Assembly: GCA_016223025.1 (NCBI GenBank)
Contig: JACRPU010000123.1
Location: 1-33,576 of the forward strand
From: Nitrosomonadales bacterium
GTDB lineage: Bacteria; Pseudomonadota; Gammaproteobacteria; Burkholderiales; Gallionellaceae
Direction of reading: 5' to 3'
Length of the DNA stretch: 33,576 nucleotides
The notes beneath the pieces are model-generated. The model worked only from the letters and a program-made list of their open reading frames with translations, ran no database searches and was not told where the DNA came from. Shown piece after piece: positions 7,988 through 15,970 of this stretch. A program made the position numbers and the translations under genes. Numbering within the stretch: position 1 is the stretch's first letter; every line of letters starts with the position of its first letter.

Positions 7988-8659
7988 ATGGCCAAAACTG
8001 AAAAACCCGCACCCGCCAGCCATGGCAAGGGCGCGGACGCGGGCGCAGCAGAAGGCGCCGCGAAACCCAAAAGCAAGAAACCGCTGCTCATCGCCGCCGG
8101 CGTGCTGGTATTGGCGATAGCCGGCGGTGCGGGCTGGTATTTCACCAAAGGCAACAGCAGCCACGGCGATTCTGCCAAGAAAACGCCTTCCGCAAAACTG
8201 GAACAGCCGAAATTCATTCCGCTGGATGCGTTCACGGTCAACCTGCAGCGCGAAGAAGGAGACCAGTTTCTGCAAGTCGGCATCACGCTGAAAATTGACG
8301 ATCCCACCCTGGAAGAAAAAATCAAGCTGGCCATGCCGGAAATCCGCAGCCGCCTGCTGCTGCTGCTATCCGGCAAGCGCGCCTCGGAGCTGGCGCCGGT
8401 GGACGGCAAGAAAAAACTAGCCAAAGAAGTCATCGCGGAAGTCAACGGCGCTCTCGGGCTGCGCAAAGCGCCCGCAAAACCCAAAAAGGCCGCCGCACCC
8501 AAGAGCGAGGAACACGGCGCGGATGACGCGCATCAGGACGCCGCTTCCGCCCCTGCGGAAGAAGCGGCGGCGGAAGAAGAAGCTCCCGCCGAACCTGCGG
8601 AAGAGCCGGTCGCGGCCGACATATTGGACGTGCTGTTTACTTCTTTCATCATCCAGTAA
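7988..8659 (+). CDS. fliL: FliL, basal-body stator-associated protein with a long acidic insertion
   Basis: A 223-residue single-pass membrane protein that surrounds the stator and supports torque. The N-terminal cytoplasmic tail is followed by TM at about 32-53 (LLIAAGVLVLAIAGGAGWYF). The periplasmic stomatin-like domain includes DAFTVNLQREEGDQFLQVGITL and ends with the family's usual VLFTSFIIQ. Most FliL proteins are about 140-190 residues; here residues 157-211 are an added low-complexity run, first Lys/Ala/Pro then Glu/Ala/Pro, placed between the last helix and the terminal strand. The gene lies 7 bp before fliM. Confidence 0.95.
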   Translation: MAKTEKPAPASHGKGADAGAAEGAAKPKSKKPLLIAAGVLVLAIAGGAGWYFTKGNSSHGDSAKKTPSAKLEQPKFIPLDAFTVNLQREEGDQFLQVGITLKIDDPTLEEKIKLAMPEIRSRLLLLLSGKRASELAPVDGKKKLAKEVIAEVNGALGLRKAPAKPKKAAAPKSEEHGADDAHQDAASAPAEEAAAEEEAPAEPAEEPVAADILDVLFTSFIIQ

Positions 8660-8666
8660 CGAAGCC

Positions 8667-9665
8667 ATGAGCAAGGATTTTCTTTCACAGGAGGAAGTGG
8701 ACTCGCTGCTGAAGGGGGTCTCGGGCGAAAGCGACGAGCCGGCTCGGCCCGCCGAACCGGAAGGCGGCATCCAGCCTTACAATCTCGCCACGCAGGAACG
8801 GATCGTGCGCGGGCGCATGCCCACGATGGAGCTCCTCAACGAACGCTTTGCGCGCCTGTTCCGGATCTCCTTGTTCAACCTGATGCGGCGCACGGCAGAA
8901 ATCTCGGTGGGGTCCGTCCGCATCCAGAAGTTCGGCGATTTCATCCGCAACCTTCCGGTGCCCGCCAATATCAATCTGGTTCAGCCCAAGCCGCTGCGCG
9001 GCAACGCGCTGTTCATTTTTGATCCCAACCTGATTTTCCTGGTGGTGGACAACATGTTCGGCGGCGACGGGCGCTTCCACACCCGCGTCGAGGGGCGCGA
9101 GTTCACCCAGACCGAACACCGCATCATCCAGAAGCTGCTCGGCGCGGTGTTCGAGTCTTACGGGAAAGCGTGGCAGGCCGTCTATCCGGTCGAGTTCGAG
9201 TTCGTGCGCTCCGAAATGAACCCGCAATTCGCCAACATCGCCACGCCAAACGAGGTCGTGCTGGTCACCACTTTCGAGATCGAGCTGGGCGGCGCGGGCG
9301 GGTCGTTCCATACACTCCTGCCGTATGCCATGGTGGAGCCCATCCGCGAGCTGCTCTACAGCGCCATGCAGGGCGACCACCTGGTGGCGGACAAGCGCTG
9401 GCTGCATATGCTGTCCAGGCAGATCCAGTCCGCCGATGTCGAGTTGAACGCGATCCTCGGGGAGGCGCGCGTCACCTTCGATCAGGTGCTGAAGATGAAG
9501 AGCGGCGACACCATCCCGCTGGACGTCCGGGAGAATATCGTGGCGCAGGTTGACGGCGTGCCCATCATGGAATGCAAGTATGGGGTGTCCAACGGCCAGT
9601 ATGCGTTGCGGGTGGAAAAAATGCTGGCCGCAACTGCGGGCGATGGAGGCAAACATGGCGGATGA
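8667..9665 (+). CDS. fliM: FliM, motor switch protein, CheY-P receptor
   Basis: A 332-residue C-ring protein. The start at 8667 is set by the universal N-terminal CheY-binding peptide (LSQEEVDSLLKGV, residues 5-17); a longer in-frame start inside fliL would add 48 basic, non-homologous residues. The CheC-like middle domain and the C-terminal FliN-like domain (DVRENIVAQVDGVPIMECKYG) are complete. Presence of the CheY-binding peptide implies a chemotaxis system elsewhere in the genome. It overlaps fliN by 11 bp. Confidence 0.97.
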   Translation: MSKDFLSQEEVDSLLKGVSGESDEPARPAEPEGGIQPYNLATQERIVRGRMPTMELLNERFARLFRISLFNLMRRTAEISVGSVRIQKFGDFIRNLPVPANINLVQPKPLRGNALFIFDPNLIFLVVDNMFGGDGRFHTRVEGREFTQTEHRIIQKLLGAVFESYGKAWQAVYPVEFEFVRSEMNPQFANIATPNEVVLVTTFEIELGGAGGSFHTLLPYAMVEPIRELLYSAMQGDHLVADKRWLHMLSRQIQSADVELNAILGEARVTFDQVLKMKSGDTIPLDVRENIVAQVDGVPIMECKYGVSNGQYALRVEKMLAATAGDGGKHGG

Positions 9666-10053
9666 AAGCACGGAAATCAGCGCGGACGACTGGAGCGCCG
9701 CAATGGCCGAGCAATCTGCAACCGCACCGCAGGCGCAGCCCCATGTTTTCGAACAGTTCGGCGGCGGAAGCGGGCAGGGGGCAGCGCACAACGATCTCGA
9801 TATGATCATGGACATACCGGTGCAGCTCACGGTGGAGCTCGGGCGCACCAAGATGCCGATCAAAAGCCTGCTGCAACTGGCGCAGGGGTCGGTGGTCGAG
9901 TTGTCCGGGCTGGCGGGCGAACCCCTGGACGTGCTGATTAACGGTTTCCTGATCGCGCAGGGAGAGGTCGTGGTGGTAAACGACAAGCTCGGCATCCGGC
10001 TCACCGATGTCATCACCCCTTCGGAGCGCTTGCGCCGCCTCAGCAGCCGCTGA
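9655..10053 (+). CDS. fliN: FliN, motor switch protein
   Basis: A 132-residue C-ring protein that also docks FliH. The SpoA domain fills the C-terminal half: MDIPVQLTVELGRTKMPIK, then LAQGSVVELSGLAGEPLDVL, then LIAQGEVVVVNDKLGIRLTD. The N-terminal 50 residues are acidic and flexible. The start at 9655, inside the end of fliM, is preceded by a strong GGAGG and gives the usual FliN length. The longer in-frame opening upstream is shadow sequence within fliM. Confidence 0.97.
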   Translation: MADESTEISADDWSAAMAEQSATAPQAQPHVFEQFGGGSGQGAAHNDLDMIMDIPVQLTVELGRTKMPIKSLLQLAQGSVVELSGLAGEPLDVLINGFLIAQGEVVVVNDKLGIRLTDVITPSERLRRLSSR

Positions 10054-10054
10054 A

Positions 10055-10519
10055 ATGAAATATCCAGCCAATTCGCGGGTTACCCGTTACTGTCTGGCCG
10101 CCCTCCTGGTTGCACCTCATCTGGCTGCGGCGCAACAGGCGGCGCGCCCCGCCTACACCCCTCCCCCGGCGGCGGTATCTTCCGGTGATGTGGCGCAAGT
10201 CGTCATCAGTTTGCTGCTGGTGCTGGCGGCGGTCGTGCTGGTCGCATGGATACTCAAACGCATCAATATGCCGCAGCATGGCGGCGGCAATCTGCTCAAG
10301 GTGGTCAGCGGCGTGGCGGTAGGGCAGCGCGAACGCATCGTGCTGGTGGAAATCGCCGACACCTGGCTGGTGGTAGGCGTGGCTCCCGGCCAAGTGCGCG
10401 CGCTGCACAGCATGCCCAAGGCGGAGGCGCCAGCCCTGCAAACAGACGCACCGACCGTTGCCGACGGCAAATTCCAGAGTTGGCTGAAGCAGGTGATGGA
10501 GAAGCGCAATGCGGTTTGA
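10055..10519 (+). CDS. fliO: FliO, export-gate assembly factor
   Basis: A 154-residue membrane protein that helps build the FliP ring. It has a signal-like segment (about 8-26, ending AAAQQ), one TM at about 47-67 ([19 protein letters not shown]), and then a FliO-type cytoplasmic domain with [20 protein letters not shown] followed by [13 protein letters not shown]. The ATG at 10055 lies one base after the fliN stop and is preferred to an upstream start inside fliN. The last 11 bp overlap fliP. Confidence 0.93.
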   Translation: MKYPANSRVTRYCLAALLVAPHLAAAQQAARPAYTPPPAAVSSGDVAQVVISLLLVLAAVVLVAWILKRINMPQHGGGNLLKVVSGVAVGQRERIVLVEIADTWLVVGVAPGQVRALHSMPKAEAPALQTDAPTVADGKFQSWLKQVMEKRNAV

Positions 10520-11255
10520 CAAGCGGATAGCGGCGGCACTGCTGCTTGCCCTGGTTCCGGCGGCATATGCCGCGAACACCGGCCTGCCCGCCCTTACCAG
10601 CACTCCGGCTCCCGGCGGCGGACAAACGTACTCGCTCAGCCTGCAAACCCTGCTGCTGCTCACCTCGCTGAGTTTTTTGCCGGCCGTGTTGCTGCTGATG
10701 ACCGGCTTCACCCGCATCATCATCGTGCTGTCGCTGTTGCGCTCTGCCATCGGCACGCCTTCTTCCCCGTCCAACCAGGTGCTGGTCGGTCTGGCTTTGT
10801 TCCTGACCTTTTTCGTGATGTCGCCGGTGCTCGATAAAATCTATAACGACGCCTACCTGCCCTACAGCGAGAACAAGCTCACGCCGGAACAGGCGTTTGA
10901 CAAGGGCAGCGCGCCGCTCAAAGCCTTCATGCTGCGGCAGACGCGCGAAGCGGACCTGGCCCTGTTCGTGCGGATTTCCGAAACTGAGCCGCCGGAAAGC
11001 GCGGACAAGGTGCCGCTCAAGATACTGGTTCCGGCCTATGTGACCAGCGAGCTGAAAACCGCCTTCCAGATCGGCTTCGTGGTGTTTATCCCTTTTCTCA
11101 TCATTGACATGGTGGTGGCCAGCGTGCTGATGTCCATGGGCATGATGATGGTGTCGCCCGCGATCATTTCGCTGCCGTTCAAGATCATGCTGTTCGTGCT
11201 GGCCGACGGCTGGAACCTGCTCATCGGCTCTCTGGTGCAAAGTTTTTACACTTGA
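10509..11255 (+). CDS. fliP: FliP, export gate core protein
   Basis: A 248-residue protein; five copies form the core of the export channel. A cleavable signal peptide (residues 1-21, ending PAAYA) precedes the family signature: [19 protein letters not shown] and [21 protein letters not shown]. The second conserved block [19 protein letters not shown] is intact, as is the [20 protein letters not shown] segment. The usual family text around LRNALGTQQTPPNQ is here [14 protein letters not shown], a modest divergence. The 150 bp after the stop hold a hairpin and a heptamer tandem array before fliQ. Confidence 0.97.
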   Translation: MRFDKRIAAALLLALVPAAYAANTGLPALTSTPAPGGGQTYSLSLQTLLLLTSLSFLPAVLLLMTGFTRIIIVLSLLRSAIGTPSSPSNQVLVGLALFLTFFVMSPVLDKIYNDAYLPYSENKLTPEQAFDKGSAPLKAFMLRQTREADLALFVRISETEPPESADKVPLKILVPAYVTSELKTAFQIGFVVFIPFLIIDMVVASVLMSMGMMMVSPAIISLPFKIMLFVLADGWNLLIGSLVQSFYT

Positions 11256-11263
11256 AAACAGTT

Positions 11264-11315
11264 GTAAGTCGTTAGCGGGTAGTTAATTACCGCCCCCTGC
11301 CGGCTAACGACTTAC
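11264..11315. repeat. Inverted repeat (hairpin) in the fliP-fliQ gap
   Basis: Perfect 13-bp arms GTAAGTCGTTAGC (11264-11276) and GCTAACGACTTAC (11303-11315) with a 26-base spacer. The right arm runs into the heptamer tandem array, so the arms are built of the same heptamer unit. There is no U-tract after it, so it is not a standard terminator. Confidence 0.85.
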
Positions 11316-11394
11316 GACTTACGACTTACGACTTACGGCTTACGACTTACGACTTACGACTTACGACTTACGACTTACGACTTACGACTTACGA
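11304..11394. repeat. Heptanucleotide tandem repeat, 13 units of CTTACGA
   Basis: Thirteen contiguous 7-bp units fill 11304-11394: 11 are exactly CTTACGA, the first is CTAACGA and the fifth is CTTACGG. It ends 11 bases before the fliQ ATG (11406). A 7-bp unit changes spacing, not reading frame, because it is intergenic. Such arrays are prone to slipped-strand length change. Confidence 0.97.
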
Positions 11395-11405
11395 CCAAAT
11401 AATTT

Positions 11406-11675
11406 ATGACCCCGGAAAGCGTAATCACACTTGGCCGCCAGGCGCTGGAACTGACCCTGCTGGTATCTGCCCCGCCGTTGCTGGCGGCGCTGGTGATCGG
11501 ATTGGTAATCAGCATTTTCCAGGCCGCCACGCAGATCAACGAGATGACCCTGACGTTCATTCCCAAACTGGTTGGCATGTTCGTCATGCTGATCGTTGCC
11601 GGCCCGTGGATGACCGGCATGATGGTGGACTACATCCAGCGCCTGTTCGCCAGCATCCCGTGGCTGATCGGGTAA
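11406..11675 (+). CDS. fliQ: FliQ, export gate protein
   Basis: An 89-residue two-TM protein of the export gate (four copies around FliP/FliR). Conserved text: MTPESVITLGRQALELTLLV and ISIFQAATQINEMTLTFIPK. The start is unambiguous, but the leader is unusual: the heptamer array occupies the position of a ribosome binding site and no purine-rich SD is visible in the 11 bases between array and ATG (CCAAATAATTT). Translation may depend on local structure or coupling; see findings. Confidence 0.96.
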   Translation: MTPESVITLGRQALELTLLVSAPPLLAALVIGLVISIFQAATQINEMTLTFIPKLVGMFVMLIVAGPWMTGMMVDYIQRLFASIPWLIG

Positions 11676-11700
11676 CGGAATCCGGGTGCCCGGCCCCGCC

Positions 11701-12489
11701 ATGATTAGCGTCACCAGCACGCAGTTATCCGCCTGGCTCGCCCTGTTCCTCTTTCCGTTCGCGCGCATCCTGGCTCTGGTTGCCAGTGCGCCCATACTGG
11801 GCAACCGCCAGATTCCGGTGCGCGTGAAGATCGGCTTGTCGCTGCTGCTGACTTTCATCATCGCGCCGACCGTGGCGGTTCCCCCCGATATTGAAGCGGA
11901 TTCTGCGCTGGGTCTTTTCATGCTGGCGCAGCAGTTGCTGGCCGGCCTGGCAATGGGTTTTGCCATGCGCCTGATTTTTACTGCGGTGGAAATGAGCGGG
12001 GATATTGCCGGAATGCAAATGGGGCTCGGTTTCGCCAGTTTTTATGACCCGCAGAACGCGACCTATACGCCGGTGATCGCACAATTTCTCGGCATCATTG
12101 CCGCGCTGGTATTTCTCGGCATGGACGGGCATTTAACCATGCTGGCCGCGTTGAGCGAGAGCTTTCGCGCTTTCCCCATCAGCCCCGCCGCACCAGGTGC
12201 GGCGGGGCTGCATACCCTCGCCGCCTGGGGCGGCAGTATATTTCTGTATGCCCTGCAACTGTCCATGCCGCTGATCGGAGCATTGCTGATCGCCAACATG
12301 GCGCTCGGCATCCTGGCGCGCAGCGCGCCGCAACTGAACATTTTCGCCATCGGCTTTCCTGTCACCCTGGCCATCGGATTCGCCGCGCTGGCGCTGGCGC
12401 TACCCTACCTTGCTCCGCTGCTGGGCAACATAACGCAAGCCAGCATGGAAACCGCGCTGCGTATCATGCAACAGTTGGGCAACCGGTAG
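11701..12489 (+). CDS. fliR: FliR, export gate protein
   Basis: A 262-residue membrane protein, a single copy closing the FliP/FliQ helical gate. Multiple TM segments and family text such as PILGNRQIPVRVKIGLSLLL, QMGLGFASFYDP and LIANMALGILARSAPQLNIF are present. I chose ATG 11701 (MISVTSTQLSAWL, the usual family beginning) over GTG 11686, which is 5 residues longer and has a slightly better purine tract; either is possible. It is the last gene of the operon; the 140 bp to the convergent flgL 3' end contain no convincing stem plus T-run. Confidence 0.93.
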   Translation: MISVTSTQLSAWLALFLFPFARILALVASAPILGNRQIPVRVKIGLSLLLTFIIAPTVAVPPDIEADSALGLFMLAQQLLAGLAMGFAMRLIFTAVEMSGDIAGMQMGLGFASFYDPQNATYTPVIAQFLGIIAALVFLGMDGHLTMLAALSESFRAFPISPAAPGAAGLHTLAAWGGSIFLYALQLSMPLIGALLIANMALGILARSAPQLNIFAIGFPVTLAIGFAALALALPYLAPLLGNITQASMETALRIMQQLGNR

Positions 12490-12629
12490 ATGTGGTGTCG
12501 CCTGGGGGAGAATATTCCGTTTGCCTTCAATAGCATCAGCCATGCCGGGGCGGCGGGAGGAATTACCAAAATGCGCAGTGCCAAAACGCAAACTTCTGAT
12601 TGCCGCTGACGCTGCCGGATGCCACGGCC
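12490..12629. other. Convergent fliR/flgL intergenic region
   Basis: The 140 bp between two converging operon ends. I see no strong hairpin followed by a T-tract on either strand, and no ORF resembling a protein family. Rho-dependent ending or antisense read-through is possible. Confidence 0.4.
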
Positions 12630-13874
12630 TCACAGGTAGTTGAACAGTGACATGTCGGACACCAGCTTGAAGGATTTCTGCGATGCCTGCAGGATGATCT
12701 GCTGCTGGTTCAGGTCGCTGATCGCCCGGTTATAATCCACATCCTGCAATTGCGACAAGGTTTGCTTGAACTGCAGGCCCATGTCTTCCCCGGTGATCTG
12801 CAGGGCGTCCAGTTCGCGCAGGCGGGAGCCCAGCGATGCGCGCACGGTCAGTACGTTTTCCAGCCCGCGCTCTAGGCCGTTCAGCGCCCTGCCGAGGCTG
12901 TTGGTGAGTTGCGCCGCCGACCCTCCGCCATTCAGCGCCGAGACCAGATCCGAAATGGTCTGGAAGATGCTCTCGTTCGTGCTGGGGGCAACGGTGAAGG
13001 TATCGCCGTTGGCCGGGCTGCCGGAAATATCGAACCGGATGCCGTTAAAGCTGATGGCCTGCCCGCTGGCATAGGGTGCTGCCACGGGCAGCAGCAGGGG
13101 CGGCGAAGGCTGTCCCGCCGTTGGAAGGGGGGCTCCCAACGCATCCGCCCCCGTCACCGAGTAGGTCGTCACGCTGCCCGTCACGCTGAAGGTGAGGGTA
13201 TAGTGATTGCCCAGTTGCGCGGCGGTAGGGGGCGGGCTCGCAAGGTCGCCCTGGCCGATAACGCCGCTGCCGGTGTTCGCGGCTGCCGCCTGCGTGGCAA
13301 ATGTGCCGTTGCCGTTCCTGATGCGCATGAAAATATCCGCACCCGAATCGGTGGCGGGCATCTGCCGGGTGCTGCCGACCTGGATCAGGCGCTGGCCGTC
13401 ATCCGCCATGTACTGGAAACCCGCAGTGTCGAGGACAAAGGGTTGCGTTTTGCCCTGAAAACCGGAAAAAAGATAGTTGCCGGTACCGTCCGTGCTGTTT
13501 GCCAGGCCCAGCAATTCGTCCAGGCGTCCACGCAAATCCGTCGCCAGCACCTGCCTGTCAGCGGCGGTTAGCGCCCCGTTGCCCGCCTGAATCGCCGAAG
13601 TTCTGACATCCTGCAGCAATGTCGTGACGCTTTGCAGTGTCCCTTCGGACAGGGAAACGAGATGTTTCGCTTCGTTCCGGTTGGCGGCATATTGCGTGTT
13701 GGTGGCGTCGGACTGCGCCACTTCCAGCGCGCGCGCGGCGCCTGCCGGATCGTCGGCGGGAGTCAGTATGCGCCGCCCGGTGGCGACCTGCTGCTGGGTA
13801 TGCAGGAGCTGCGTTTGCTGCTGGTTTAGCGCGGCGACGTTGGACTCGTAAATGGTGCTTGAGCTGATGCGCAT
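12630..13874 (-). CDS. flgL: FlgL, hook-filament junction protein
   Basis: A 414-residue exported protein (HAP3) linking FlgK to the filament. The N-terminal flagellin-like helix (MRISSSTIYESNVAALNQQQ) and C-terminal helix (NRAISDLNQQQIILQASQKS) are typical. Salmonella FlgL is about 317 residues; the excess is a beta-rich module at about 199-297 (ANTGSG... to NGIRFDISGSPANGDTFTV) that resembles a module in the neighbouring FlgK. Its start is 7 bp after the flgK stop. It is probably transcribed with flgK from the sigma-28 promoter at 15865-15891. Confidence 0.96.
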   Translation of the reverse strand: MRISSSTIYESNVAALNQQQTQLLHTQQQVATGRRILTPADDPAGAARALEVAQSDATNTQYAANRNEAKHLVSLSEGTLQSVTTLLQDVRTSAIQAGNGALTAADRQVLATDLRGRLDELLGLANSTDGTGNYLFSGFQGKTQPFVLDTAGFQYMADDGQRLIQVGSTRQMPATDSGADIFMRIRNGNGTFATQAAAANTGSGVIGQGDLASPPPTAAQLGNHYTLTFSVTGSVTTYSVTGADALGAPLPTAGQPSPPLLLPVAAPYASGQAISFNGIRFDISGSPANGDTFTVAPSTNESIFQTISDLVSALNGGGSAAQLTNSLGRALNGLERGLENVLTVRASLGSRLRELDALQITGEDMGLQFKQTLSQLQDVDYNRAISDLNQQQIILQASQKSFKLVSDMSLFNYL

Positions 13875-13881
13875 GGCAGGC

Positions 13882-15828
13882 CTACCTTCCCAGGCTGATT
13901 ATCGTGTCAAACATGTCGTTGGCTATTTGCATCGCTTTGCCGGCAGCCTGGTATGCGCGCTGGTAGCGCAGCAAATTGGCGGCTTCCTCGTCGAGATTTA
14001 CTCCGGAAAGCGATTGCTGTTCCTTGACGACCAGATTGACCATGCTGGTTTGCGCCAGGCTGGTCACTTCCAGTTCGCGTGTCTTGTTGCCGATCAGGCT
14101 GACCAGTTGGCTGTACGCGCTCTGATAGGAAGCGGTTCCTCCCGCGAGAGTATTCTGTGTCTGCAGGCCGGCCAGCAATAACGCATTGCGGTTGTCCGTC
14201 GTCGCCCCGGTATTGGGCCCCACCGTAAAGGTATCCCCGGCTGCCGGTGCGCCGCTGATCTGAACCGTCCAGCCGTTGTAGGAAATGTTCGCCCCCGCCG
14301 TATAGGCTGCGGTAACCGGGGAGCCGGGCACGCCGGTACCCGTCACGGTAAAGGAGGTGGGCGAGGTGAATGCGATCGTTACCGGTTGTTGCAGGTTCAG
14401 ATCTGTGGCCGGGTGGATCGGATCGGCTGTGACCGGGGTTGGATTGATAGCGCCGACGCTGATTTTTCCCGTGCCGGTATTGGCCAGCGTGGCGTTGCTG
14501 CGAACGGGCGCAGCCGCCGCAATCTTGGTGGGGTCGCCGATGACAACGGCAAAATCGCGCGCCCCGTTGGCCGTGGGGCGTATCGCATACACATCGCCCG
14601 CCACGCCTCCCGCAGTGGAGCTGATCGTGAGACCGTCCACCGTTTGCGGCAGCGTGGCATACGTGGTAACCGTATTATCCGAAAGGCGCGTCAGGGTGTA
14701 GCCGGCTGCGGCGCCGTTGTATTGCAGCGAATAATCGCTGCCGGTCAACGCGGAATAGCTGGCGACGCCGGCGCTGACAACTGCGGTGCTGCCGTTCAAT
14801 GCATTATTGGTGCTGGGGTTTACTGCCGGTACCGGCTGGACAAACAGGTTTTCGCCCAGCGCCCCGTTCAAGTCCTGGCCCAACTGGTGCTGGGTGTTCA
14901 ACGTGCCCGCCACCCCAATCGCCACGCGGCCCAGCAGGTTCTGCGCCGCGTCCAGCGTGTTGTCGCGAAACTCGATCAGGCCGCCGAGCTGGCCGCCCTG
15001 CAGGGCGCTCTGCTGCAGGCGGATGATTGATCCGGAAGCGGCATCGCTATAGGCCACGTCGAGCTGGGTCGGATCGGTGAGCGACTGGATGGCTTGCAGG
15101 CTGAACGACTGAGACCCCACCACCAGCGACTGCCCGTTGCCGATGAATACGTTGTAGGTGCCGTCGTTCTGCTTGATGACCCCCGCTTTGATTTCCTTGT
15201 TCAGCAGGGTGACGAGCTGGTCGCGCTGGTCCAGCAAGTCATTGGGGGGTTGGCCGGTAGCGTTCTGCGCCAGCAGGATGTTGCTGTTGAGCGCCGCAAT
15301 CTGCCTGGCAAGGCTGTTGATGGCCGTCACGCTGTTGCCGATCTGGCTGTTCACGCCGTCGTTCAAGTCGCTCAAGCGACGGTTAAGCGACTGGAACCGG
15401 GTTGCCAGAAACTGTGCGCTGCTGAGCATGGCTTGTCGCGCGGGCACAGATTCCGGCGTGCTGGATACATTGTTTACCGCATTGAAAAAATCCTGAAGCG
15501 CGGGCGACATGCCGGAATTCGGATCCGCCAGCACGTTGTCAATTTGTTTTACCTGGGTGAAATAGGTATCGAGATGCGCGGCCTGACCCTGTTCCGCCAG
15601 AACCTGCCCGGCAAGAAACTCGTTGTAAACGCGCTTGACCGTAACCACGTCCGCGCCCTGGCCGAGAAATCCGGAGCCGGTCTGCTGGGGCAGGCGTGCG
15701 CCAATCTCGACTTCCTGGCGGTTAAAGCCGGGAGTGTTCGCGTTGGCGATATTATGCTCGGTCGTCAGCAGCCCGATTTGGGCTGCATTAAGCGCGCTGA
15801 CGCCGATCCCGTAAATGCCGCTTCCCAT
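13882..15828 (-). CDS. flgK: FlgK, hook-associated protein 1
   Basis: A 648-residue exported protein joining hook to FlgL. The N-terminus has the rod/hook motif NIANANTPGFNRQEVE (about 26-41); the C-terminus ends with the usual NLLRYQRAYQAAGKAMQIAN helix. The variable middle has two beta modules ending in related text (about 359-419 and 449-539; the second ends SYNGWTVQISGAPAAGDTFTV). It is larger than Salmonella FlgK (553). GAGGAAG precedes the ATG, and a near-perfect sigma-28 promoter lies about 37 bp upstream, marking flgKL as late genes. Confidence 0.97.
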   Translation of the reverse strand: MGSGIYGIGVSALNAAQIGLLTTEHNIANANTPGFNRQEVEIGARLPQQTGSGFLGQGADVVTVKRVYNEFLAGQVLAEQGQAAHLDTYFTQVKQIDNVLADPNSGMSPALQDFFNAVNNVSSTPESVPARQAMLSSAQFLATRFQSLNRRLSDLNDGVNSQIGNSVTAINSLARQIAALNSNILLAQNATGQPPNDLLDQRDQLVTLLNKEIKAGVIKQNDGTYNVFIGNGQSLVVGSQSFSLQAIQSLTDPTQLDVAYSDAASGSIIRLQQSALQGGQLGGLIEFRDNTLDAAQNLLGRVAIGVAGTLNTQHQLGQDLNGALGENLFVQPVPAVNPSTNNALNGSTAVVSAGVASYSALTGSDYSLQYNGAAAGYTLTRLSDNTVTTYATLPQTVDGLTISSTAGGVAGDVYAIRPTANGARDFAVVIGDPTKIAAAAPVRSNATLANTGTGKISVGAINPTPVTADPIHPATDLNLQQPVTIAFTSPTSFTVTGTGVPGSPVTAAYTAGANISYNGWTVQISGAPAAGDTFTVGPNTGATTDNRNALLLAGLQTQNTLAGGTASYQSAYSQLVSLIGNKTRELEVTSLAQTSMVNLVVKEQQSLSGVNLDEEAANLLRYQRAYQAAGKAMQIANDMFDTIISLGR

Positions 15829-15864
15829 TTTTTCTTCCTCGACACACAGTACGAACTGGTTTTG

Positions 15865-15891
15865 TTATCGGCAACCAGCCGGGTTACTTTA
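15865..15891 (-). promoter_or_regulatory. Sigma-28 (FliA) promoter for flgKL
   Basis: On the minus strand: -35 TAAAGTAA (15891-15884), an 11-bp spacer CCCGGCTGGTT, and -10 GCCGATAA (15872-15865). The known enteric consensus is TAAAGTTT-N11-GCCGATAA, so the -10 is perfect, the -35 matches 6 of 8, and spacing is exact. Transcription should start about 30 bp before the flgK ATG. Confidence 0.92.
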
Positions 15892-15922
15892 GTTTCATCC
15901 TGAATTCCTCGGTTGATGGGTT

Positions 15923-15950
15923 TGTAGGTGCGAATAAATTCGCACCTACA
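15923..15950. repeat. REP-like palindrome in the flgJ-flgK gap
   Basis: Perfect 13-bp arms TGTAGGTGCGAAT (15923-15935) and ATTCGCACCTACA (15938-15950) separated by AA. It lies between the flgJ stop side and the flgK promoter. The motif TGTAGGTGCGAAT is one I recall as a dispersed palindrome in various proteobacteria (not verified here). No T-run follows, so terminator function is doubtful. Confidence 0.8.
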
Positions 15951-15970
15951 GATGCGACATAACGCGAGCT

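Noticed and set aside
11304-11394. CRISPR-like array
   Set aside because: Units are 7 bp with no spacers; it is a simple tandem repeat.
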